Positions 26,332-35,440 of a stretch of 64,000 bases of DNA are shown piece by piece. The position numbers and the translations under genes were made by a program. Position 1 is the stretch's first letter, and the number at the start of each line of letters is the position of its first letter. The DNA is taken from positions 1 through 64,000 of the forward strand of contig CAVUGE010000029.1 in the NCBI GenBank assembly GCA_963740945.1, given 5' to 3'. Under the pieces are notes generated by a model. The model saw nothing but the letters and a program-made list of their open reading frames with translations, made no database searches and had not been told where the DNA came from. This stretch comes from CAVQBP01 sp963740945 (lineage in GTDB: Bacteria; Bacteroidota; Ignavibacteria; Ignavibacteriales; Ignavibacteriaceae).

Positions 26332-27534
26332 ATGAAAAAACTTTCTATAGATGATGTAGAGCTAAAAGACAAAAGAGTACTGGTGAGAGTTGATTTTAAT
26401 GTCCCTTTGGATGAAAATAAAACAATAACCGATGATCGCAGGATTACATCCTCTTTGCCTACTATAAAAAAAATTATATCCGAAGGAGGCAAAGCGATTT
26501 TGATGAGTCATCTTGGAAGGCCAAAAGGAGGCCCCGATCCAAAATATAGTTTAGCTCCGGTCGCAAAACGATTATCAGAGCTGTTAGGTAAAGATGTGAA
26601 GCTTGCACCTGATTGTGTTGGTGAAGAAGTAAAAAAGATGGTTGGTGAAATGAAACCCGGTGATGTCATGCTTCTTGAAAACGTGCGGTTTCATCCGGAA
26701 GAAACAAAAAATGATGAGAATTTTTCAAAACAATTAGCTGAACTTGGTGATGTTTATATTAATGATGCTTTTGGAAGTGCACACCGTGCACATTCCTCTA
26801 CCGCAGGAATCACAAAATTTATCAAAACCTCTGCTTCAGGATATTTAATGCAGAAAGAGCTGGACTATCTTGGAGAAGCTATTTCCAATCCTAAAAGACC
26901 ATACTGTGCTATTTTAGGTGGAGCTAAGATTTCCGGCAAAATTGATGTTATTAATAATTTACTCGATAAGGTAGATATTTTATTAATCGGCGGCGGAATG
27001 GCTTTTACATTTTTCAAGGCAGAAGGAAAAGAAATCGGAAAATCTTTACTTGAAGAAGAAAAGCTTGAAATTGCGAAAGAATTATTAGAAAAAATAAAGG
27101 GATCTAAAGTAAAATTCTATTTGCCAATTGATATTGCTGTAGCCGACGAATTTAGAAACGATTCACCCTGTGAAATTGTGGATGCAGATAAAATTCCGGC
27201 TGATAAAATGGGAATGGATATTGGTCCTAAAACAATAAAAGCATTTAGAGATGAAATACTGCTTTCAAAAACTATTGTATGGAACGGCCCGATGGGAGTT
27301 TTTGAAATGGAGAATTTCTCAATGGGAACAATGGAAGTAGCCGAAGCCCTTGCTAAAGCAACAAAAAAAGGAGCGATTACAATTGTGGGAGGGGGAGATT
27401 CTGCCGCAGCAATTAGCAAAGCAGGGCTGGAAAATAATGTTTCTCATGTTTCTACAGGCGGTGGAGCATCACTGGAATTTCTAGAAGGCAAAGAATTACC
27501 CGGTGTCGTCGCTCTCAGCGATAATGATCATTGA
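26332..27534 (+). CDS. pgk: Phosphoglycerate kinase
   Basis: A 400-residue glycolytic kinase. The N-domain has RVDFNVPLDENKTITDDRRI (about 20-39) and MSHLGRPKG; further blocks are LLENVRFHPEE, NDAFGSAHRAHSS and the AILGGAKISGKI nucleotide-binding region. The C-domain has WNGPMGVFEMENF and the GGGDSAAA loop. All substrate-binding arginines and the hinge are in place. Forms a glycolytic pair with gap. Confidence 0.97.
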   Translation: MKKLSIDDVELKDKRVLVRVDFNVPLDENKTITDDRRITSSLPTIKKIISEGGKAILMSHLGRPKGGPDPKYSLAPVAKRLSELLGKDVKLAPDCVGEEVKKMVGEMKPGDVMLLENVRFHPEETKNDENFSKQLAELGDVYINDAFGSAHRAHSSTAGITKFIKTSASGYLMQKELDYLGEAISNPKRPYCAILGGAKISGKIDVINNLLDKVDILLIGGGMAFTFFKAEGKEIGKSLLEEEKLEIAKELLEKIKGSKVKFYLPIDIAVADEFRNDSPCEIVDADKIPADKMGMDIGPKTIKAFRDEILLSKTIVWNGPMGVFEMENFSMGTMEVAEALAKATKKGAITIVGGGDSAAAISKAGLENNVSHVSTGGGASLEFLEGKELPGVVALSDNDH

Positions 27535-27619
27535 TATTTAGATTTAGATTGATTAAAATAGTGTAATTATATAAAGTTAGATATTAGGAAAAGAGTATAA
27601 CTTATAAAAAAGGTTTATT

Positions 27620-28528
27620 GTGAGTAATTATTACAGGCCAAGCGGATTCGGCGGCTTCAGTTATTTCCCTCCGGTTATTAAAAATTTAATAATAATCAAT
27701 TCTGCAGTTTTTGTTTTGCAGCTTTTAATGCAAAATCTGAATATAGGAGGTATCCCTGCAGATGGTATAATAGACCGGTGGTTTGCATTGTGGCCCCTCG
27801 GAAGCGGATATTTTGAAGTATGGCAGCTTATAACTTACCAGTTTATGCACGGCGGATTCTTTCATATATTGATGAATATGTTTATCCTCTGGATGTTTGG
27901 CATAGAAATAGAAAATCTATGGGGTTCACAGAAATTCTTAATATTTTATCTTATAGCAGGCGTTATAGGAGGCCTCTTTCAAATTCTATTAAGTCCGGTT
28001 CTTGTAGGAGGACTTTCCGGTCCAACAATAGGAGCATCCGGTGCAATAATGGGAGTTATGGTTATTTTCGGTGTTATGTTCCCCAATAGACTTATTTTTC
28101 TTTATTTTTTAATTCCCGTTAAAGTTAAATATTTTATTATAGTCCTGGTTCTGATTGAGATATTTGCAGTAAACAGCGGTGGAAATGTAGCTCATCTTGC
28201 ACATGTAGGGGGTGCCTTAACAGGTTTAATATATATGCTATGGGATAAAAGTGCTTCCTTTAAAAATATATTTCGTTCAAGTTCACAATATAGTTCAGGC
28301 GTAAATATCTCCAATCCTTTTAAGAATATAAAAAATCCCTTCAAAAGAAAAGAAAAAAATGTTGAAGAAGCGAGGTACTATGAAATAAAAGATAAAGATA
28401 AAGATGAAGATTATATAAGTCAGGAGGAAATTGATAAAATCCTTGATAAAATAAGTCAATCAGGGTACCAAAATCTTACTGAGAAAGAAAAGAAAATACT
28501 CTTTGAAGCCAGTAAGAAAATGAAATAA
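27620..28528 (+). CDS. Rhomboid-family intramembrane serine protease
   Basis: A 302-residue protein with six membrane segments between about residues 18 and 215. The catalytic serine is S140 in GASGA and the catalytic histidine is H195 in HLAHVGG. HGGFFHILMNM (77-87) and the WGS stretch after helix 3 are typical. A charged cytosolic C-terminal tail of about 80 residues follows, rich in Lys and Glu. The start is a GTG, supported by the conserved N-terminal residues. Substrate unknown. Confidence 0.93.
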   Translation: MSNYYRPSGFGGFSYFPPVIKNLIIINSAVFVLQLLMQNLNIGGIPADGIIDRWFALWPLGSGYFEVWQLITYQFMHGGFFHILMNMFILWMFGIEIENLWGSQKFLIFYLIAGVIGGLFQILLSPVLVGGLSGPTIGASGAIMGVMVIFGVMFPNRLIFLYFLIPVKVKYFIIVLVLIEIFAVNSGGNVAHLAHVGGALTGLIYMLWDKSASFKNIFRSSSQYSSGVNISNPFKNIKNPFKRKEKNVEEARYYEIKDKDKDEDYISQEEIDKILDKISQSGYQNLTEKEKKILFEASKKMK

Positions 28529-28537
28529 TTTTAAAAG

Positions 28538-28582
28538 GTCAAAAATCAAAAATCAAAATGCTTTTGAATTTTTACTTTTGAC
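28538..28582. terminator. Long AT-rich inverted repeat after the rhomboid gene
   Basis: Arms GTCAAAAATCAAAAATCAAAA and TTTTGAATTTTTACTTTTGAC pair at about 18 of 21 positions around a short TGC loop. It may act as a terminator for the rhomboid gene, or be one of the dispersed GTCAAAA-type spacer repeats (also at 31538 and 59716). Confidence 0.5.
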
Positions 28583-28591
28583 ATTCCAAGC

Positions 28592-28921
28592 ATGAAACTA
28601 CATTTTTATATATATCCATCCGTTTTCACTTTACTATTTATACTTTTAACTTGTTCTAATGATAAAGTAATTAATGAAGATAAATTTGTTAAAGTTTATA
28701 CCGATCTTGTAATGGCACAGGACACCCTGCAAATAAACGAAGCGAATTTTGATTCTGTTAAGCAGTCTGTTTTTAATAGACATGGAATTACTTCCGGCCA
28801 ATATGTATACACGGTAAATTATTACAATGAAGATGTAAAACGATGGGAGAGATTCTTTAACAAGGCTACCGCCTATATTGATACTCTGAGGAGTAGTTCA
28901 AACTCTGCCCGAAGGAAGTAA
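28592..28921 (+). CDS. Small lipoprotein resembling DUF4296
   Basis: A 109-residue protein with an N-terminal signal ending in LLTC (C22), so a probable lipoprotein. The mature part has the pattern (F)VKVYTDLVMAQD ... VFNRHGIT ... YVYTVNYYNEDVKRWERFF, which resembles DUF4296 of Bacteroidota. Function unknown. Its 3' end overlaps the convergent recQ gene by 56 bp, and both frames look genuine. Confidence 0.7.
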   Translation: MKLHFYIYPSVFTLLFILLTCSNDKVINEDKFVKVYTDLVMAQDTLQINEANFDSVKQSVFNRHGITSGQYVYTVNYYNEDVKRWERFFNKATAYIDTLRSSSNSARRK

Positions 28922-31532
28922 ATTTATGTTTTGCAACAGCAATTCTAATTAAAGGATAAGATATTTCCTGCGGCAAACGTTTTTTTAAGTCTTTCAGATC
29001 TGAGAATCCTTTTTCGATTTCAATATTTATTTTAGAAATATTTTCTTCACTGAAAAGGTTATTTATATTAATTTGCGGCTCATATTCAATTATCGTTTCT
29101 ATCTGCATAGATATAACTGCTTCGGATAAATTTCTAAGAGAAGCAATGCTCTTGAGGGGGTATCCTTTTTTTAAAAGAAGATAGGTCTCTTTTATGTTCG
29201 GCGGAACTTCTTTGTTCTCCATTTTAGATTGTGGTTCATTTTTAACTGAAGAATCCTTATTGAAATTCTCTATTACTTCAAGGAATTCTTTACCTATTTT
29301 ATTGAACATTCTTTGGTTAAATCCCTTAATGGCTAAAAGTTCATATTCATCAGAGGGCTTTTTATTTATTATTTCTCTGATAACTTCATCCGGACAAATT
29401 AAATAGCCGGTCTGCATAAATTTTTTGGATGCACTCTTTCTAATTTCCTTTAGAGAGTTGAAAAGCTCAATATCATTTTCATAATCCGCAATAGTAGTTT
29501 CATTTATCTCTATTATTTTTATTTTCTTTAAGTAATCCAATCCGGCTTCATCAAGCTCAAATTTCTTACTATCAGAAAATTTCCTTTTAATAAAATTTTG
29601 CGAAAGGATTACATGTAGAACAGTTTTCAAATCATTCTTTTGAAAATTCGAACATATTCCATAAGTATCCAGGTTATTATATTTATCCGGGTTGGCCGAT
29701 CCCTTCAAAATGCCAATCAAAATTGACTCGGAAACAGAACCGGCCTTATGGAGCGTTCTGAGCATTATCTCCTTTATATATTCTATAGATTCCGAAGAAT
29801 AATTTTCCTCACTTAAACAATTATCGCATTTCCCGCATGAATAATTATCAACATTTTCACCAAAATACTTAAGAATATATTTAAACCTGCAATCCCTTGT
29901 AAAAACATAATCAATCATAGAATCTATTTTTTTTTGCTGGTTTAAATAACTTTCGTTTATTCTTTTGTAATCAATATTTAATCTATCCGCATTTGTACGG
30001 GGTGAAGTTAGAAAGACACTATTTCTTGAAACCGGCTTTGAATATTTTCCAAATCCCAAATTATCAAGTATTGTTAACGCTTCATCAATATCAAATTCCT
30101 GCATCCCGGCTTGTGAAGCTAATCCGGATAAATACAACTGGACTTCACCTGTAAAAATGCTGCTTCCGTAAATTCTAAGAAGCAGAAGAATCACTTCTTT
30201 AAGATTTTTATTTGAACTATTTTTTACAAATTCCTTAAGCTTATTTTTGTCGACTATAAACTGAAAAGAGCTTTTAATATCAAATTCAGAAGCCATTCTT
30301 AAATAACCGCTGTTTTCCAAAATTTTTAATGTAGAATGGAAAAGGCTTTTATTTATATTTTTTTTAGTGTACGCCGATATATACTCGGGATTTAAAATTA
30401 TCTCAGAACCAGGCTGAATTCCCTCAGCGATTTTATTATAATCACAAATAGCGTTATAAACTGAATGTATAATTCTTTTATCGGGATGAGAATTTGATAA
30501 AAAGTAATTATGAATATTGATATCGGAGTCATCATAAAGGAGATAAATAAACGAATCTCTTCCATCTCTTCCTGCTCTTCCGATTTCCTGATAATAGTTT
30601 TCAATGGAACCGGGAATATTATAATGAATAACCAAACGGATATCTTTTTTATCAATACCCATTCCGAAAGCATTTGTTGCTGCTATAATCGGAATATTAT
30701 CATTTAAAAAATCTTCCTGTATTTTCTTCCTTTCCTCATGAGCTAATCCTGCGTGATAATAACTACAGCTGATTCTCTTAAAAGTCAGAAATTCAGAAAC
30801 TTCCTCGGCATTTTTTCTGGATGAAGTATAAATAATTGCGGGAGTTTTAAATCTTGAAATCAGTTCAAGGCATTTATCTTTTTTCTTCCTGGTGATAATA
30901 AGGTTTAAGTGTAGATTATTGCGTTCAAAACCTTTAATAAAGACCTTTGGTGAAGATAAGTTTAGCTGAATAGTAATATCTTTTATTACTTCAGGAGTAG
31001 CAGTTGCGGTAAAAGCTGCAATATTTTTAATCCCGATGAACTTGATAAAATCTAAAATCTTCCTATAGCTTGGTCTAAAATTATGCCCCCATTCACTGAT
31101 ACAGTGAGCTTCATCCACAAACAAGAAAGATGGATTTAATTTTTTTATCCTTTCAGCGAAAGTTATATTCTCAAGTCTTTCAGGGGCAACATAAAGCAGC
31201 TTAATTTTACCATATGAAATATTTTGAAGGACATCTTCGGTTTCATAAAAGTTCATAGTGCTGTTTATAAAAGCAGCTGAAGTTCCCCCATTTCCCGCAG
31301 AAGAGTTTAAGGAATCAACCTGATCCTTCATTAAGGCAATTAAAGGAGAAATTACAATTGAAAAGTGTTCAGATATAAGAGAGGGAATTTGATAACATAT
31401 GGATTTCCCTGCACCTGTAGGCAGAACAGCTAAAACATTATCTCCCTGTAGAATTGCATCAATTATTTCTTTTTGTCCAATACGAAAATTCTTATGCCCG
31501 AAATATTTTTCAAGTGCTTGAATAGGAAGCAT
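28866..31532 (-). CDS. recQ: ATP-dependent DNA helicase RecQ, long form
   Basis: A 3'-5' DNA helicase of 888 residues, longer than the roughly 600-residue E. coli protein. Walker A PTGAGKS is at 38-44, DEAH at 140-143, and the helicase C motif with NAFGMGIDKKDIR and QEIGRAGRDGRDS is present. An RQC zinc region (CRFKYILKYFG followed by CGKCDNC, roughly 545-575) and an HRDC-like domain (about 700-760) follow. The extra C-terminal part (about 790-880) looks like the helicase C-terminal helix-turn-helix domain (ETYLLLKKGYPLKSIASLRNLSEAVI). Acts in recombination and fork repair. Monocistronic. Confidence 0.94.
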   Translation of the reverse strand: MLPIQALEKYFGHKNFRIGQKEIIDAILQGDNVLAVLPTGAGKSICYQIPSLISEHFSIVISPLIALMKDQVDSLNSSAGNGGTSAAFINSTMNFYETEDVLQNISYGKIKLLYVAPERLENITFAERIKKLNPSFLFVDEAHCISEWGHNFRPSYRKILDFIKFIGIKNIAAFTATATPEVIKDITIQLNLSSPKVFIKGFERNNLHLNLIITRKKKDKCLELISRFKTPAIIYTSSRKNAEEVSEFLTFKRISCSYYHAGLAHEERKKIQEDFLNDNIPIIAATNAFGMGIDKKDIRLVIHYNIPGSIENYYQEIGRAGRDGRDSFIYLLYDDSDINIHNYFLSNSHPDKRIIHSVYNAICDYNKIAEGIQPGSEIILNPEYISAYTKKNINKSLFHSTLKILENSGYLRMASEFDIKSSFQFIVDKNKLKEFVKNSSNKNLKEVILLLLRIYGSSIFTGEVQLYLSGLASQAGMQEFDIDEALTILDNLGFGKYSKPVSRNSVFLTSPRTNADRLNIDYKRINESYLNQQKKIDSMIDYVFTRDCRFKYILKYFGENVDNYSCGKCDNCLSEENYSSESIEYIKEIMLRTLHKAGSVSESILIGILKGSANPDKYNNLDTYGICSNFQKNDLKTVLHVILSQNFIKRKFSDSKKFELDEAGLDYLKKIKIIEINETTIADYENDIELFNSLKEIRKSASKKFMQTGYLICPDEVIREIINKKPSDEYELLAIKGFNQRMFNKIGKEFLEVIENFNKDSSVKNEPQSKMENKEVPPNIKETYLLLKKGYPLKSIASLRNLSEAVISMQIETIIEYEPQININNLFSEENISKINIEIEKGFSDLKDLKKRLPQEISYPLIRIAVAKHKFTSFGQSLNYSSEYQYRR

Positions 31533-31763
31533 TAATAAGTCAAAAGTAAAAAGTAAAAAACTTTATAATGCCCTAATATAAAAAAACCTTAAACTATAAT
31601 CCGCTAATGTTGCATATTTATTATGCCCTGATGGGAATATGTTAAGATGATATCTTTAAAATAAAGATTCTCTATAATAGGATCGGGAGAACCCTAGGCC
31701 TTTAAATAAATTTAATCTTACCTCTATTTTAGTTAAATTTACTGATTAAATATTTTGCATATT

Positions 31764-32705
31764 ATGAATTCAATTGAAACAAACAACTTAACAAAAGTCT
31801 ATACTTCTTCATTCGGTAAAAAAAATGTACAGGCACTTACAGAATTGAGTTTATCTGTTGAAAGAGGAAGTATTTTCGGACTTTTAGGACCAAACGGTGC
31901 GGGCAAAACAACCCTTATTAAAATTTTGCTGGGGATTACATTTCCTACTTCCGGGAAAGCTAATATATTGAATGAAGATATTTCAAACTATAAAATAAAA
32001 AGCCGGGTTGGATACCTTCCTGAAAATCATAAATATCCTTCTTATTTAACTGGCGGGAATGTGCTTAAATTTTTCGGAAAACTTAACGGATTAGATGGAG
32101 ATATCTTTGAAAAGAAAATTGATGAATTACTTGAATTGGTTAAATTATCCAAATGGAAAAACACAAAGGTAAGAGCTTATTCAAAAGGAATGATGCAGAG
32201 ATTAGGATTAGCACAAGCCCTGATAAATGACCCCGATCTGATCTTCCTGGATGAGCCTACCGATGGTGTCGATCCCATCGGAAGAAAAGAGATAAGAGAT
32301 ATTCTTCTAAATTTGAAATCACAATCAAAAACAATTTTTTTAAATAGTCATTTACTCTCGGAGGTGGAATTAATCACCGACAGAGTCGGTATCCTCAACA
32401 AAGGAAAACTGCTTCGCGAAGGAACAGTAAAGGAATTTACCGAAAAAAAAGAGGAGTTTACAATAAATATTGAAAATGAGCTTTCCCCTGAAGCTTTATC
32501 CGAATTGCAAAAAGAGGTCATTTTTTCAAATGTGAAAAAGAATTCTTATTCAGTTAAAGTAGTGGATATCAAAGAACTTAACCGGTTTATCGATCTAATG
32601 CGGAATAAAGGAATCTTAATTAAAGAGATCGTACCCCTTAAAAGCACATTGGAAGAAATGTTCATTTCACTTATTGAAAAATCGGAGAAAGAGGGGAATA
32701 GTTGA
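31764..32705 (+). CDS. ABC transporter ATP-binding protein
   Basis: The nucleotide-binding subunit has Walker A GPNGAGKT (42-49), a Q-loop near GYLPENHK, the signature YSKGM (139-143; a YSKGMMQRLGLAQ version of LSGGQ) and Walker B LIFLDEP (159-165) followed by TDGVDP. A C-terminal extension of about 90 residues matches the export-type CcmA/NatA group. I take the ATG at 31764; a TTG three codons upstream is also in frame. The permease starts at the last bases of this gene, so they form one transporter. Confidence 0.92.
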   Translation: MNSIETNNLTKVYTSSFGKKNVQALTELSLSVERGSIFGLLGPNGAGKTTLIKILLGITFPTSGKANILNEDISNYKIKSRVGYLPENHKYPSYLTGGNVLKFFGKLNGLDGDIFEKKIDELLELVKLSKWKNTKVRAYSKGMMQRLGLAQALINDPDLIFLDEPTDGVDPIGRKEIRDILLNLKSQSKTIFLNSHLLSEVELITDRVGILNKGKLLREGTVKEFTEKKEEFTINIENELSPEALSELQKEVIFSNVKKNSYSVKVVDIKELNRFIDLMRNKGILIKEIVPLKSTLEEMFISLIEKSEKEGNS

Positions 32706-33514
32706 AAAATATTATAGTTATAACCATATCTACTTTAAGAGAAGCTTTGGCTAGAAAAGTCTTCCTTTTTTTCTTAGGTATATCTGCAGTAGTAATTATA
32801 GCATTAGCACTTATTTCAGCATTTGCAAATATACCATTATCGAGTATGCATGTCTCCGGAAACCGGATGATTGGAAGTGATATGGTCACAACATTTGAAA
32901 TGATAATAATAAACCCGCTGGCAAATCTTTGCCTATTGCTTTCTATATTTTCTAGCGCCAGTTTTATACCGGTGATGCTGGAGAAAGGGAATATAGACTT
33001 ACTTTTATCTAAACCAATTTCACGTGTACAGCTTCTTTGGGGGAAATATTTCGGCGGAATTTTAGTCGTTTTATTAAATATTGCCTTTTTAATTATTGGT
33101 GTCTGGATTATTGTTTCTATTAAATTTGCATACTGGAATTTTGCGGTTTTATGGTCTATTTTACTAATTACATTTGCTTATGCAGCGCTCAATTCGATAA
33201 TAGTTCTATTAGGAGTTATTACAAAAGGCTCGATGTTTGGAATGATGACAGCCTATTTCATTTATTTAATTTTAAGCCCCCTTTTACTCGCTTCTAAAGA
33301 TAGAATGATTCCATTTTTGGAAAATAAAATATTGAATACTGTTTTAGACGCATTTTATTATATTTTGCCCAAGATTTCGGAACTTCTGGGGAAGGATATT
33401 TATAATTTAGCTTCCGGCATTAATATTGATGTACAGCCGATAATTACTACATTTTTATTCTTAATATTTATCATGATACTAAGCGTTGAAATTTTTAAGA
33501 GGAAAGACTTTTAA
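32702..33514 (+). CDS. ABC transporter permease (ABC-2 type)
   Basis: A 270-residue integral membrane protein with about six hydrophobic segments (near 18-40, 73-95, 118-142, 147-172, 175-200 and 238-262). The SKPISRVQLLWGKYFGG motif before the third segment is typical of ABC-2 permeases that work with NatA-type ATPases. The TTG start overlaps the end of the ATPase gene. Substrate unknown. It is followed with no gap by a lipoprotein gene. Confidence 0.88.
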   Translation: MKNIIVITISTLREALARKVFLFFLGISAVVIIALALISAFANIPLSSMHVSGNRMIGSDMVTTFEMIIINPLANLCLLLSIFSSASFIPVMLEKGNIDLLLSKPISRVQLLWGKYFGGILVVLLNIAFLIIGVWIIVSIKFAYWNFAVLWSILLITFAYAALNSIIVLLGVITKGSMFGMMTAYFIYLILSPLLLASKDRMIPFLENKILNTVLDAFYYILPKISELLGKDIYNLASGINIDVQPIITTFLFLIFIMILSVEIFKRKDF

Positions 33515-33515
33515 T

Positions 33516-34487
33516 TTGAAGAGAGTAATATTTATAAGTGTCGTTTCGGTTTTGATTTTAATTTCAGGATGTAAAAAGAATGAACCTATATCGCCGTTGA
33601 CAAAAGCTCAGAAAGAAGCTTTCAATTACCTTCCCGAAGATTCCCGGTTTATAATGTATTTAAATTTGAATGAACTCCGCAGAACAGATTTCTGGGACAC
33701 CTATTTTAAGTCTTCAATTTTAGGAAGCGGCCTTAATGAAAGGTGGTTCAGTAAATTTGAAAATGTAACGGGTGCAGGAATAAACAAAGGCATTTCTCAA
33801 GTTTTTTTAGCCTCAAATGGAAAAGAATACAATACTGCTGTTATTATACTGGATATAAATCAGAATAAAGTAAAAGAAAATATTGAACAATCTGAGAATT
33901 TTGAAAAAGAATTTATTGCAGACAGGCCCGTATATAAATTAAAGGGAAAGCCATCCCTTGAATTCTATTTTGTAAATGATTCCACAGTACTTTCAGCAAA
34001 CAGTTTTAATTATATAAAAACTGTTCTTCAGAAGGAACAGAATTCGTTAATCAACAATAAATCCTTTATTAATATTATTAAGAGCATAAAAAATAAGAAT
34101 CAATATTGGATAGCCATTAATGACGGCTCATTTGCAGTAAATTATGTCCGGAAACTCCTTGGAGTTAATGAAAAATTTCCAATTGCCAGTATTTTAAAGT
34201 CAATAAAAGATGTAACATTAGCAGCACAATTTGATGATGGTGTAGATATTGAATCAAATTGGAATTGTAAAGATTCAAAGAATGCCTATCTGTTATCAAC
34301 TGCGATAAAAGGGGCTTTAGCGATGGATCTTTTAGCAGGCGGAGATTATTCACTTGGAAAAATATTGCAGAAAACCGAAGTAGAAAGACTGAACACTCAG
34401 GTTAATCTGCAATTAGAACTAAAGGGGGATGATATTATTAAATTAAAAGATTTAGCTAAGCAAATAAATACGGAAAGAAAATTATAA
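33516..34487 (+). CDS. Lipoprotein of unknown function (DUF3352-like)
   Basis: A 323-residue exported protein starting at the TTG at 33516, immediately after the permease stop. The frame is open slightly further upstream, but this start gives a proper signal MKRVIFISVVSVLILISGC with a lipobox cysteine. The mature part, with FNYLPEDSRFIMYLNLNELR near its start, resembles DUF3352-type proteins that begin with a PADT/PEDS-F-Y motif. Possible periplasmic partner of the ABC pair, by position only. Confidence 0.75.
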   Translation: MKRVIFISVVSVLILISGCKKNEPISPLTKAQKEAFNYLPEDSRFIMYLNLNELRRTDFWDTYFKSSILGSGLNERWFSKFENVTGAGINKGISQVFLASNGKEYNTAVIILDINQNKVKENIEQSENFEKEFIADRPVYKLKGKPSLEFYFVNDSTVLSANSFNYIKTVLQKEQNSLINNKSFINIIKSIKNKNQYWIAINDGSFAVNYVRKLLGVNEKFPIASILKSIKDVTLAAQFDDGVDIESNWNCKDSKNAYLLSTAIKGALAMDLLAGGDYSLGKILQKTEVERLNTQVNLQLELKGDDIIKLKDLAKQINTERKL

Positions 34488-34495
34488 GGGATAAA

Positions 34496-35440
34496 ATGAT
34501 TGAAGAAAATTTAAAGCTTGAAGATCTTCTTGGAAAAAATAGTTTTAATGATGAGGGTATTAATTCAGTAGCGATAATTGGTGCCGGAGTAATGGGGCAA
34601 GGGATAGCACAAACTATTTCCTCTTCAGGTATTGAAGTCACTATAATTGAAAAGAATAAATCAAAACTGGACAGTGCCAAAGAATCTCTATCCGATTCTA
34701 TTGATAATGAAATAAAAAGATGGGCCTTAACGCAGTCTGAAAAGAGGGCAATTTTCGGTAGAATTAGTTGGGAATCATCAATTGAAAAAGTTAGAGAATG
34801 TGATTTAATTATTGAAGCTGTGGATGAGGATTTCGAATTAAAAAAAGAAATTTTTATAACTATTGATAACCTTGCACGCAAAGAAACTATCTTGGTTTCT
34901 AATACATCAACATTAAGTTTAACAAAAATAGCTGAGTGCACGCAAAGGAGTGATAAAATAATTGGTATGCATTTTCTAAATCCTGTGCCGAAAGTTCCTC
35001 TTGTAGAATTAGTTAAATGTTTATATACATCAAATGAAACTGTAGAAAAAATAAAGGTTTTTGCCGCAAGAATAGGTAAGACTGCTGTAGAGGTATATGA
35101 GTATCCTGGATTTGTTACAACACGGGCTATAGTTCCATTGCTCAATGAAGCTATGTATATACTTCTTGAAGGAGTAGCCACAGCTAAAGATATAGATACT
35201 GCTATGAAACTGGGCTATAATTTTCCGTATGGCCCTTTAGAAATGGCAGATATGATGGGGCTTGATGAAGTACTTGCATGGATGGAAACTCTCTGGAAGA
35301 CTTTAGGGGAACCGCGTTACCGTGCATGTCCTATTTTACGTAAACTCGTCAGAGAGAAAAAACTTGGTAAAAAAACCCGTGAAGGTTTTTATAAATATGA
35401 TGAATCAGGAAAAATAATATCACAAGGGGAAAAGTTATGA
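34496..35440 (+). CDS. 3-hydroxyacyl-CoA (3-hydroxybutyryl-CoA) dehydrogenase
   Basis: An NAD-dependent beta-oxidation or butyrate-type dehydrogenase, 314 residues. After a 22-residue extension, the Rossmann loop GAGVMGQG is at 29-36. The substrate region has NTSTLSLTKIAE and the catalytic histidine in GMHFLNPVP. The C-terminal helical domain has GFVTTRAIVPLLNEAMYILLEG and NFPYGPLEMADMMGLD. Single-domain form without a hydratase. It overlaps ackA by four bases, linking acyl-CoA oxidation to acetate metabolism. Whether it serves synthesis or degradation cannot be told. Confidence 0.92.
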   Translation: MIEENLKLEDLLGKNSFNDEGINSVAIIGAGVMGQGIAQTISSSGIEVTIIEKNKSKLDSAKESLSDSIDNEIKRWALTQSEKRAIFGRISWESSIEKVRECDLIIEAVDEDFELKKEIFITIDNLARKETILVSNTSTLSLTKIAECTQRSDKIIGMHFLNPVPKVPLVELVKCLYTSNETVEKIKVFAARIGKTAVEVYEYPGFVTTRAIVPLLNEAMYILLEGVATAKDIDTAMKLGYNFPYGPLEMADMMGLDEVLAWMETLWKTLGEPRYRACPILRKLVREKKLGKKTREGFYKYDESGKIISQGEKL

